11,638 nucleotides of DNA. Origin: Chloroflexota bacterium. Its GTDB lineage: Bacteria; Chloroflexota; Limnocylindria; Limnocylindrales; CSP1-4. The stretch lies in contig JADGQG010000045.1 of NCBI GenBank assembly GCA_017882025.1, positions 1-11,638 on the forward strand, read 5' to 3'. The position numbers were made by a program, and so were the translations under genes. The notes beneath the pieces were generated by a model. The model worked only from the letters and a program-made list of their open reading frames with translations, was not told the DNA's origin and did not search any database. Below, one piece after another: positions 1 to 6,471 of the stretch; position 1 is the stretch's first letter; each line of letters begins with the position of its first letter.

Positions 1-156
1 CGGGTCGGCGATCCGTGGGCGGTCAGGGCTCACTCGGCGGAGTCTGTGGCCGAGGCAATCGTCGGCGTGATCCAGTCCGGGGAGGAGGAGATCATGCTGA
101 CATCGGGATGGGACCAGGGCGCGGCGGATCGCCGCGACACTGGACACCCGCACTAG
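1..156 (+). CDS. 3' end of an unidentified gene (51 codons visible)
   Basis: Reading frame 1 is open from the window edge to a TAG at 154-156. The visible C-terminus contains an amphipathic stretch (SAESVAEAIVGVIQSGEEEI) followed by a short polar tail ending in DTGHPH. By hand count about 42 of 51 codons end in G or C, which fits the coding bias of this genome. The 'ESVAEAIV..I..G' pattern resembles the last helix of some short-chain dehydrogenases, where it precedes a final strand. The match is short and weak, so I assign no function. The gene is convergent with the MFS exporter. The 188 bp between the two stop codons (157-344) hold no gene and no clear terminator. Confidence 0.55.
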   Translation, partial: RVGDPWAVRAHSAESVAEAIVGVIQSGEEEIMLTSGWDQGAADRRDTGHPH

Positions 157-344
157 CGCATGAGACGCCCGCTCGCCCACGAACCCGACGAGCCAGACGG
201 CTGCGTTGGCCCAGAGTTTCCCGCTAGCTCGACGGGTCTTGGGTAATTGCGAGTGCCAACTTGCCCTGGGCGACACGCCTCGGGTCCGGATCGGTGACAT
301 TGTCGAGAACAGCGAGTACTGGGCGCTCCGACGGCGAGTGCACG

Positions 345-1613
345 TCATCCCTTCGAGGAGTGGGTCGCTCGCACAGGACCGAAGCCGCGGGCCGACCAGA
401 TCGCGATCAGGACGACCGCCACGCCGACCACGACGATGACGAGCGGCGCCGAGATCCGGTCGGCGACCGGACCGGCGACCAGGATGGGCATGAGACTCGC
501 CGTGCTGACGATCGACGCGAGGACGCCAAAGACGCGGCCTCGGACGTCGGCGGGCATCGATTCGAGGAGGGCCGTCTGGGCGGAGACTGATGTCACCGCG
601 TAGGCGGCGCCGGCCAACAGCGCGATACCGCCGAGGACCGGTATGACCGAGATACCGACCGCGTCCAGGGCGCCACGGAGGGGAGCCACGAGGGCGAGCG
701 ATGCGGTCAGGCCACCGAATGCCAGCAGCCCGGCTTCGGCCGCTCGCCGTCGGGCGACGTGATCGAACCGGCGCAGGCCCAGGACGCCGAACACGACCCC
801 AATACCAAGGGGCAGGACGACGACCACGAGCCGGTCGGGTTCGAGTCCGACCGTCGTCGCCAGCGCCGGACCCAGGACACCGACGACCCCCGCCATCGCC
901 GCCCCAGCGGCCTGGTGGATGATCGGTCTGCTGATCTCGCGGTCGCCACGCACCACGCCGAACCCGTGGCCCAGCTCGCGGATCGGCTCCGTGACTGCCT
1001 CTCGCCGTGACGCGCCGGCAGGGCGCTCGACCGGCGGCTCGGAGGGCAGGCCAATACAGGCGATCGTCGCCGCGATGTACAGCACGGCGACCACGGCCAG
1101 GACCTCGGACGGCCCGAAGATCGTCACGAGGAGCGGGCCGATCAAGGCGAATCCGAGCGCGAACGACCCCTGGAGGGTCAGGTTGAAGATCCCCATCGCC
1201 GTCGCGAGCTGCGAAGGTGGCACCACCCGCGGGATCATCGACCCCTCGGCCGGGGTCAGGGCCACGCTCATCAAGCTGACGCCGAGGTTGAGGGCGAGGA
1301 GGATCGGCACGTTCGAGCCGGTCAGGGCGAGCCCGACCATGAGAACCGAGCGGAGCACGTTCGGGCCGACCAGGGCCCAGCGCAGGTTCAGCCGGTCGAC
1401 GACCACGCCCGCAAACGGGGAGAGCACGATCTGGGGCACCACGTAGGTCGCGAACAGCGCGCTGACCGTGGCGTTCGAGCGCGTCGTGTCGAAGACCAGG
1501 ATGGTCATGGCGTAGAGCGCCATGTTTCCGCCGACCTGGTTTGCGGCCTGGATGAACCACAGGCGCGCGAAGATCGGGTTGCGCAAGAGCGGTATTGCCG
1601 AGGCCCTCGTCAT
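345..1613 (-). CDS. MFS transporter, DHA3-type drug/metabolite exporter
   Basis: This is an inner-membrane secondary transporter of 422 residues from the start chosen here, the usual MFS length. Hydrophobic segments run throughout and suggest about 12 helices, with a charged central loop at roughly residues 190-230. The MFS motif A is present after the second helix (GVVVDRLNLR, residues 69-78). A partial second copy lies in the other half (GPVADRI, 381-387), as expected for a duplicated MFS fold. The 'LRNPIFARLWF' start is typical of the DHA3 group (MefA, EntS-like exporters). The substrate cannot be read from sequence. The start at 1613 is preceded by TATCCT exactly 6 nt upstream and has no Shine-Dalgarno, which implies a leaderless mRNA. 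An alternative ATG at 1697 adds 28 residues and has a perfect AGGAGG 10 nt upstream. The added residues (MPEDLVCCRRSSGTRDPKQV...) do not look like family sequence. The gene lies 171 bp downstream of the peptidase gene and is probably transcribed separately. Confidence 0.92.
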   Translation of the reverse strand: MTRASAIPLLRNPIFARLWFIQAANQVGGNMALYAMTILVFDTTRSNATVSALFATYVVPQIVLSPFAGVVVDRLNLRWALVGPNVLRSVLMVGLALTGSNVPILLALNLGVSLMSVALTPAEGSMIPRVVPPSQLATAMGIFNLTLQGSFALGFALIGPLLVTIFGPSEVLAVVAVLYIAATIACIGLPSEPPVERPAGASRREAVTEPIRELGHGFGVVRGDREISRPIIHQAAGAAMAGVVGVLGPALATTVGLEPDRLVVVVLPLGIGVVFGVLGLRRFDHVARRRAAEAGLLAFGGLTASLALVAPLRGALDAVGISVIPVLGGIALLAGAAYAVTSVSAQTALLESMPADVRGRVFGVLASIVSTASLMPILVAGPVADRISAPLVIVVVGVAVVLIAIWSARGFGPVRATHSSKG

Positions 1614-1619
1614 GTCGCG

Positions 1620-1625
1620 AGGATA
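1620..1625 (-). promoter_or_regulatory. Putative -10 box (TATCCT) for leaderless MFS transcript
   Basis: Read on the minus strand, TATCCT is followed by 6 nt (CGCGAC) and then the ATG at 1613-1611. A sigma-70-type -10 box at this distance puts transcription start at or next to the A of the start codon. No convincing -35 hexamer was found 16-18 nt upstream. The same spacing occurs at 2819-2824 and 7602-7607. Confidence 0.45.
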
Positions 1626-1707
1626 CGGGGGAGCGCCAACTTGTTTCGGATCTCGGGTGCCGGAAGAGCGGCGGCAGCAAACGAGGTCCTCGGGCATGCT
1701 CCGAGGG

Positions 1708-1713
1708 CCTCCT
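1708..1713 (-). promoter_or_regulatory. Perfect Shine-Dalgarno (AGGAGG) for an alternative MFS start at 1697
   Basis: On the minus strand AGGAGG lies 10 nt before an in-frame ATG at 1697-1695, which would extend the MFS protein by 28 residues. The spacing is at the long end of the usable range. This site and the leaderless box at 1620-1625 support different starts. Both could be used if there is an upstream promoter or read-through from the peptidase gene. Confidence 0.35.
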
Positions 1714-1784
1714 GATTCCGGGCTTCCCTGGGCGCAGCAGCAAGGGCTGGTCCGCCACCGAGGGCCTGCCAGGCCGAACGTGCC

Positions 1785-2666
1785 TCAGCCGCTGGTAAGC
1801 GGACCCGCCGTTGGCACGAGCAGCAAGAACCGTCCGTCCCGGCCCGGGTACGGTCCCTCCGGTCGCTTCCAGGCCAGGTAGTTCCGGATCAGGTTGGCCG
1901 GGTCGTGCGACGCATCGGGCGGGGCCGACGGACCCCAGATGCTGCTGACCCGCGGGAACCAGGGATCGAGGATCCGGGCTGCCGTCAGCGTGAAGGACGG
2001 CGTCGCGCGCGGATCCCCGGTGGCGGCGAAGCCGGTCATCACCCAGGCATGGGCGCCGCGCCAGACGAGGAGTACCACGGGCCGGCCGGACGCCCGGATG
2101 GCCGTGGCGGCGAGACGGAGCGCGGCTTCTCGCGACGCAGCGATGCGCAGCTCGTAGGGGACGCCGGAAAGGTTCGTGATCGCGGCCGCCATCCCAGCCG
2201 GGCCCCAGCCGCCGTTGATCGAGTCGGCGTGCGTCGTGAAGTCCGCCGCGAGGGACGCGATCCGACGCTGGAACGCGGTGCTGGTGTCGATCCGCGGCCC
2301 CACGAGATTGATGACGATCTGGATCGCTGCCGACGCGCAGGAGGTCTTCGTCTCCTCGGAGACGAAGACGCCGCGCTGGTACGTGTCCATTGCGAACGGG
2401 CCAGCTGACGGGGCCGGCGAGGCGGCCGGCGAGGCGGACGGCACGGGTGTCGGCGCGGCGTTCAGGGTGACCGTGGCGGCCGGGGTCGGGCTTGCGGGGA
2501 CTGCGGAGCCGGGTCCGGTGGAACCGATGGCCGCCGCCGTCGCGGCGGCGGCCGGGCCGAGCCAGTCGAGCGCCAGCATGCCGGTCGGAACGAAGGCCAG
2601 GACGAGGATCACGAGGCCGACGAACCAGGCGAGAAGGCGGGCGGCGGTCCCGGACCGGGTGGGCAT
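1785..2666 (-). CDS. Membrane-anchored C39-like cysteine peptidase
   Basis: The predicted protein has 293 residues. Order of parts: a short basic N-terminus, one hydrophobic segment (about residues 11-36) acting as signal anchor, a Pro/Ala/Ser/Thr linker (about 48-90), and a papain-like C39-family domain (about 91-293). The domain therefore probably lies outside the membrane. Visible catalytic candidates are Cys110 in TKTSCASAAIQIV, His207 in GAHAWVMTGF and Asp234 in RILDPWFP, which matches the Cys-His-Asp order of the family. The position six residues before the Cys, normally the oxyanion-hole Gln, is Glu104. The start at 2666 is chosen because GGAG lies 7 nt upstream and the hydrophobic segment follows directly. 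The frame stays open to an ATG at 2918, but that region is Arg-rich, unlike any domain, and overlaps the divergent ABC gene. Stand-alone C39-like proteins may process peptides or cell-wall-linked substrates. The substrate is unknown, and there is no bacteriocin precursor or exporter fusion here. Confidence 0.82.
   Translation of the reverse strand: MPTRSGTAARLLAWFVGLVILVLAFVPTGMLALDWLGPAAAATAAAIGSTGPGSAVPASPTPAATVTLNAAPTPVPSASPAASPAPSAGPFAMDTYQRGVFVSEETKTSCASAAIQIVINLVGPRIDTSTAFQRRIASLAADFTTHADSINGGWGPAGMAAAITNLSGVPYELRIAASREAALRLAATAIRASGRPVVLLVWRGAHAWVMTGFAATGDPRATPSFTLTAARILDPWFPRVSSIWGPSAPPDASHDPANLIRNYLAWKRPEGPYPGRDGRFLLLVPTAGPLTSG
2344..2369. repeat. 12-bp perfect inverted repeat inside the peptidase gene
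   Basis: Arms 2344-2355 (GTCTTCGTCTCC) and 2358-2369 (GGAGACGAAGAC) are exact reverse complements separated by 2 nt. The repeat covers the codons for residues VFVSEETK, just before the predicted catalytic Cys110. A rough estimate at 70% GC gives about 0.04 such arms with a short spacer expected in a window of this size. No function is known. Confidence 0.6.
2529..2553. repeat. GC-only inverted repeat in the polyalanine segment of the peptidase gene
   Basis: The 10-bp arms GGCCGCCGCC and GGCGGCGGCC, extended by one more G-C pair, leave a 3-nt loop (TCG). The site encodes the Ala-rich segment after the membrane anchor (about residues 39-46). Alternating GCC and GCG alanine codons readily make such a structure, so it may be a by-product of composition. 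Confidence 0.5.
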
Positions 2667-2818
2667 GTGTGGGCTCCGGCGACGGTTCGACAAGCGCGGC
2701 GCATCTCGGGGCGCCTCCGCGCGGACAAGACGATCTGGAGCCGTCAGATGGTACGTCCGCCCGCGACGCATGGTGCGCCCGCAACCTGACGCGAGCCCGC
2801 CGGCGACCCGCCCTCGCG

Positions 2819-2824
2819 TAGGAT
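2819..2824 (+). promoter_or_regulatory. Putative -10 box (TAGGAT) for leaderless ABC ATPase transcript
   Basis: TAGGAT is followed by 6 nt (CATCCG) and then the GTG start at 2831. There is no Shine-Dalgarno in the short stretch before the GTG, so a transcript beginning at the start codon fits well. No clear -35 box is seen. The 164 bp between this gene and the divergent peptidase gene also hold a weak minus-strand TACCAT (2748-2753), a possible -10 for the peptidase. Confidence 0.5.
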
Positions 2825-2830
2825 CATCCG

Positions 2831-3649
2831 GTGCCTGTCGAACCCGTTCTCGCGCCCGCCACGGGCTCTGGACCCATCCTCGAGCTCGCCGGCATCGGCG
2901 TCCGGCGCGGCGGGGCATGGCTGCTCGCCGAAGCCAACCTTGTCGTCATGCCCGGCGAGCGCTGGGTGGTGGTCGGCCCGAACGGCGCGGGCAAGTCCAC
3001 GCTCCTGGCGGTCGCCGCGACGAATCTCTCACCGACTGTCGGTCACGTTCGCGTGCTCGGCGCCGAGCTCGGCCGAGTGGACGCGAGGACGCTGCGGCCG
3101 CGGATCGGCCTGACGAGCGCCACGCTCGCGGAGCGCTTCGACCCGCGCCTCCGGGCGCGCGACGTCGTCGTGACCGCGCGGACCGGTGCACTGGCGCCGT
3201 GGTGGGACACGTACGCGGAGCGCGACCAGGCACGCGCGCTCGAGCTGCTGCGGCAGCTGGGCGTCGGCGACCTTGCCGAGCGAACCTTCGGCACCCTCTC
3301 CACTGGCGAGCGCCAGCGCGTGCTCCTGGCACGGACCCTCCTGCCGGACCCGGAGGTGGTGCTCGCCGACGAGCCGGCGGCGGGACTCGACCTCCGGGCG
3401 CGCGAGGAGCTCGTGGATTCCCTTGCGGGGCTCGCAACGCGGCCCCGACCGGCCGGCATCGTGCTCGTGACGCACCACCTGGAGGAGATCCCGCCCGGTT
3501 TCGGGCAGGCAATGGTCCTCGCCGGTGGGCGAGTCCTCGCGGCCGGCCCGATCGACGGGGTGCTCGTGGACGCGACGCTCTCCGCCGCCTACGGGATCGC
3601 GCTCCGGGTCGAGGGCCGCGACGGACGCTGGACGGCCCGGCGCGCCTGA
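2831..3649 (+). CDS. Stand-alone ABC ATPase, ModF/YlmA-like
   Basis: The protein has 272 residues and a single nucleotide-binding domain with no membrane segment. Walker A is GPNGAGKST (49-57), the signature is LSTGERQR (156-163, in place of LSGGQ), Walker B is EVVLADEP (175-182), the D-loop is AAGLD (183-187), and the switch His is in VTHHLEEI (213-220). The Q-loop region reads RIGLTSATLAERF (91-103) and has no Gln. That, the lack of any permease gene nearby and the general sequence style resemble the ModF/YlmA group (COG1119), often annotated as molybdate or iron transport ATPases without direct evidence. A transport role is not supported by context. A soluble or ribosome-associated role is equally open. 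The GTG start is the first in frame after the TAGGAT box. The gene ends 30 bp from the convergent acnA stop, and no T-run terminator is visible in that gap. Confidence 0.88.
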   Translation: MPVEPVLAPATGSGPILELAGIGVRRGGAWLLAEANLVVMPGERWVVVGPNGAGKSTLLAVAATNLSPTVGHVRVLGAELGRVDARTLRPRIGLTSATLAERFDPRLRARDVVVTARTGALAPWWDTYAERDQARALELLRQLGVGDLAERTFGTLSTGERQRVLLARTLLPDPEVVLADEPAAGLDLRAREELVDSLAGLATRPRPAGIVLVTHHLEEIPPGFGQAMVLAGGRVLAAGPIDGVLVDATLSAAYGIALRVEGRDGRWTARRA

Positions 3650-3679
3650 CGTCTCCGCGCGGGCACCTCGCGATCCGGG

Positions 3680-6352
3680 TCAGACCGCGCCGGACTCCCG
3701 CGCGATTCGCCGCAGCACGGCGGGCAGGATCCCGCCCTGCCGGTAGTACTCGACCTCGATCGCGCCGTCGAGGCGGCACTCCACCTCGAAGCGTGTCTCG
3801 CGCCCTCCGTCGGCGTCGTCGGCCGTGGCGACGACAGTCAGCCGCGCCCGTGGGGCCAGGCTGTCCGCGAGACCGACGATCGAGTAGGCCTCGCGCCCGG
3901 TGAGACCCAGGGACGCGGCGCTCTCGCCGGGCTGGAACTGCAGCGCCAGTACGCCCATCCCGACCAGGTTCGAGCGGTGGATACGCTCGAAGCTCTCCGC
4001 GATGACTGCCCGGATCCCAAGCAGCCGCGTGCCCTTGGCAGCCCAGTCCCGCGACGAGCCGGACCCGTACTCGCGACCGGCGAGCACGATGCTCGGGACG
4101 CCCTCCGCCTGGTAGGTCATCGCGGCGTCGTAGATGAACGTCTCCGATCCGGTCGGGAAGCGCAGGGTGTACGGCCCCTCCTTCCCATCCACCAGGCGGT
4201 TCCGGAGCCGGATGTTGCCGAAGGTCCCGCGCATCATCACCTCGTGGTGACCGCGGCGGGCCCCGTACGAATTGAAGTCGAGCGGCCCCACGCCGTGCTG
4301 CTGGAGCCAGGCGCCGGCCGGGGACCACGCGGCGATGGAGCCGGCGGGCGAGATGTGGTCCGTGGTCACCGAGTCACCGAGCCAGGCGAGCACCCGCGCT
4401 CCGTCGATGTCGCGGACCGGTTCCGGCGTCAGTGTCATGTGAGCGAAGAAGGGCGGGTTCGCGATGTAGGTGGACTCGGCGTCCCAGGCGTAGCGGTCGC
4501 CCTCCGGGATCGGCAGCGCCCGCCAGCGGGCATCGCCTTCGAACACCGAGGCGTAGGCGGACCGGAACAGCTCGCCGTCGATCGCGCCCGCGATCGTCGC
4601 CCGGACCTCCTCCGCGGACGGCCAGAGGTCCGCCAGGAAGACCGGAGCGTCGTCGGACCCAACGCCGAGTGGCTCGCTCGACAGGTCGATGTCGATCCGG
4701 CCTGCGAGCGCGTATGCCACCACGAGGGGTGGAGAAGCGAGGTAGCTGGCGCGCGCGAGCGGGTGGATGCGGCCCTCGAAGTTACGGTTGCCCGAAAGCA
4801 CCGCGACCGCCGTCAGCCCGTGCTCCTCGATCTGGCGCGCGACCGCCTCGTTCAGCGGCCCGGAGTTGCCGATGCACGTGGTGCAGCCGTAGCCCGCCAG
4901 CGCGAACCCCAGCGCGGCAAGTGGCGCCGTCAGCCCGGCCCGCTCCAGGTACGCGGTCACGGCTCGCGAGCCCGGTGCGAGCGAGGTCTTGACGGCCGGG
5001 TTCACTTGGAGACCACGGGCGACCGCCTTTGCGGCCAGCAGCCCGGCCCCCACCATCACCGTCGGGTTCGACGTATTCGTGCAGGACGTGATCGCGGCGA
5101 TCACGACGGAGCCGTTGCGGACTTCTCCCGGCGCGGCGGCCGGCGCCCCGCTGGCGGGCAACACGCCCGGGAACGCGGATTCGAAGCTCGCCCGCGTCTG
5201 CGGCACAGGGACCCGGTCCTGGGGTCGCTTCGGCCCGGCCAGACTGGGCTCCACCGACGCGAGGTCCAGCTCCATGACCACGTCGAACTCGGGCCCGGCA
5301 CCCGGCAGGCGCCAGAGGCTCTGCGCCTTCGCGTAGTGCTCCACGAGGTCGACCAGCTCGGCGCTTCGGCCGGTGAGGCGGAGGTACGCGAGCGTCTCGT
5401 CGTCGATCGGGAAGATCGTGGCGGTGGCCCCGAACTCCGGGCTCATGTTGCTGATCGTGGCGCGGTCGGCGAGCGCGAGACCGGCCAGCCCGTCACCCGC
5501 GAATTCGACGAACGAGCCGACCACGCCGAGCATCCGCAGGCGCTCCGTGACGGTCAGCACGAGGTCGGTGGCAGTTGCGCCCTTCGGAAGCGCGCCGCGC
5601 AGCCGGACCCCCACCACGTGTGGCATCGGCAGGTACAGCGGCTGACCGAGCAGGACGGCCTCGGCCTCGATTCCGCCAACCCCGTAGCCCAGCACGCCGA
5701 GTGCGTTGATCATCGTGGTGTGGGAGTCGGTCCCGACCAGCGTGTCCGGGAATGCGAGCGACCGGCCGTCCTCCTCGGCGACCGTCACGACGGTGGCAAG
5801 GTGCTCGAGGTTGACCTGGTGGACGATGCCCGTGCCCGGGGGCACGACCCGCAGGCCCGTGAACGCGCGCTGCGCCCAGCGGAGGAGCTGGTAGCGCTCG
5901 CCGTTCCGCTCGTATTCGCGCGTCACGTTGAAGGCGAACGAGTCGGCGGTTCCGAAATGATCCACCTGGACCGAGTGGTCGATCACGAGATCGGCCGGAA
6001 CGAGTGGGTTGACCCGGCCGGGGTCGCCGCCGAGGGCCGCCATCGCATCCCGCATCGCGGCGAGGTCCACGACGGCGGGCACGCCGGTAAAGTCCTGGAG
6101 GATCACGCGCGCGGGCACGAACGGAATCTCCGCGTTGCCACCGGCGCCCGGCCGCCAGCCCGCGAGGCGTCGGAGGTCCGCTTCGGTCACGATGCCGCGC
6201 CCCGCGTGGCGCAGGACGTTTTCAAGCAGGATCTTGATCGTGACCGGAGCGCCCTCCAGGTCGACCTCGCCCGCGAGCGCGGCCAGGGGCACGTAATCCG
6301 GGAGTCCCGGGCCGAGGCTGGCTCGGGCGCCGATCGGGTTGCTGGTCGGCAC
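3680..6352 (-). CDS. acnA: Aconitate hydratase AcnA
   Basis: This 4Fe-4S lyase interconverts citrate and isocitrate in the TCA cycle, in the cytoplasm. The 890-residue length is normal for AcnA/IRP-type aconitases. Cluster ligands are Cys424 (ITSCTNTSNP, 421-430) and Cys490/Cys493 (GYGCTTCIGNSGPL, 487-500). Other family hallmarks are LQDFTGVPAVVDLA (85-98), DHSVQVD (125-131), LVGTDSHTTMINALG (205-219), GDSVTTDHISPAG (659-671), FNSYGARRG (693-701) and the C-terminal swivel-domain motif REYGSGSSRDWAAKG (760-774). The GTG start has GAGG 5 nt upstream (6358-6361). No frameshift or missing residue is seen. The gene diverges from the DUF2520 gene with 119 bp between. Long ORFs on the opposite strand are codon-bias shadows. 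Related lyases such as 2-methylisocitrate dehydratase AcnD share this fold, but no methylcitrate-cycle gene is nearby, so AcnA is the best call. Confidence 0.97.
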   Translation of the reverse strand: MPTSNPIGARASLGPGLPDYVPLAALAGEVDLEGAPVTIKILLENVLRHAGRGIVTEADLRRLAGWRPGAGGNAEIPFVPARVILQDFTGVPAVVDLAAMRDAMAALGGDPGRVNPLVPADLVIDHSVQVDHFGTADSFAFNVTREYERNGERYQLLRWAQRAFTGLRVVPPGTGIVHQVNLEHLATVVTVAEEDGRSLAFPDTLVGTDSHTTMINALGVLGYGVGGIEAEAVLLGQPLYLPMPHVVGVRLRGALPKGATATDLVLTVTERLRMLGVVGSFVEFAGDGLAGLALADRATISNMSPEFGATATIFPIDDETLAYLRLTGRSAELVDLVEHYAKAQSLWRLPGAGPEFDVVMELDLASVEPSLAGPKRPQDRVPVPQTRASFESAFPGVLPASGAPAAAPGEVRNGSVVIAAITSCTNTSNPTVMVGAGLLAAKAVARGLQVNPAVKTSLAPGSRAVTAYLERAGLTAPLAALGFALAGYGCTTCIGNSGPLNEAVARQIEEHGLTAVAVLSGNRNFEGRIHPLARASYLASPPLVVAYALAGRIDIDLSSEPLGVGSDDAPVFLADLWPSAEEVRATIAGAIDGELFRSAYASVFEGDARWRALPIPEGDRYAWDAESTYIANPPFFAHMTLTPEPVRDIDGARVLAWLGDSVTTDHISPAGSIAAWSPAGAWLQQHGVGPLDFNSYGARRGHHEVMMRGTFGNIRLRNRLVDGKEGPYTLRFPTGSETFIYDAAMTYQAEGVPSIVLAGREYGSGSSRDWAAKGTRLLGIRAVIAESFERIHRSNLVGMGVLALQFQPGESAASLGLTGREAYSIVGLADSLAPRARLTVVATADDADGGRETRFEVECRLDGAIEVEYYRQGGILPAVLRRIARESGAV

Positions 6353-6471
6353 GGGTTCCTCGTTCGTGGCTCGGGCGGCGCGGGGGCCGCGAGGGGCGCT
6401 ACGCTGTCACGGCCAAGAGTACCCCGCCGCGGCGTGACCCCGCGTTGGCGGCGGCCCAGCGAGGAGTCCGC
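6353..6471. promoter_or_regulatory. Divergent promoter region between acnA and the DUF2520 gene
   Basis: This 119-bp gap must carry both promoters. Two TANNNT boxes are present: TACGCT on the plus strand at 6400-6405, which would give a leader of about 60 nt for the DUF2520 gene, and TACTCT on the minus strand at 6417-6422, which would give a leader of about 58 nt for acnA. Both genes have a Shine-Dalgarno, consistent with leadered mRNAs. No -35 boxes were convincing. Confidence 0.3.
6461..6466 (+). promoter_or_regulatory. Shine-Dalgarno (GAGGAG) that fixes the DUF2520 start
   Basis: GAGGAG ends 5 nt before the GTG at 6472. The longer in-frame start, TTG at 6445, has no such site. The shorter GTG at 6712, which would remove the N-terminal extension, also lacks one. 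Confidence 0.6.

Noticed and set aside
1763..1775. Terminator hairpin after the peptidase gene
   Set aside because: GGCCT-GCC-AGGCC is only a 5-bp stem with no T-run, which is expected often by chance at this GC content.
2667..2918. 84-residue N-terminal extension of the peptidase
   Set aside because: It is Arg-rich, would overlap the divergent ABC gene and its promoter, and lacks a Shine-Dalgarno advantage. The ATG at 2666 has GGAG and leads directly into the signal anchor.
3062..3073. Palindrome GCCGAGCTCGGC in the ABC gene
   Set aside because: Several 12-bp palindromes are expected by chance in 11.6 kb at about 70% GC, and this one lies in mid-coding sequence with no supporting context.
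3650..3679. Bidirectional terminator between the ABC and acnA genes
   Set aside because: The 30-bp gap has only weak CGCG pairings and no T-tracts on either strand.
2176..3903. 575-codon plus-strand ORF across the peptidase, intergenic and ABC regions
   Set aside because: It crosses two well-supported genes on different strands and the promoter gap, and its translation is Arg/Pro/Ala low complexity.
6445..6471. Upstream TTG start for the DUF2520 protein
   Set aside because: It has no ribosome-binding site, while GTG at 6472 has GAGGAG 5 nt upstream.
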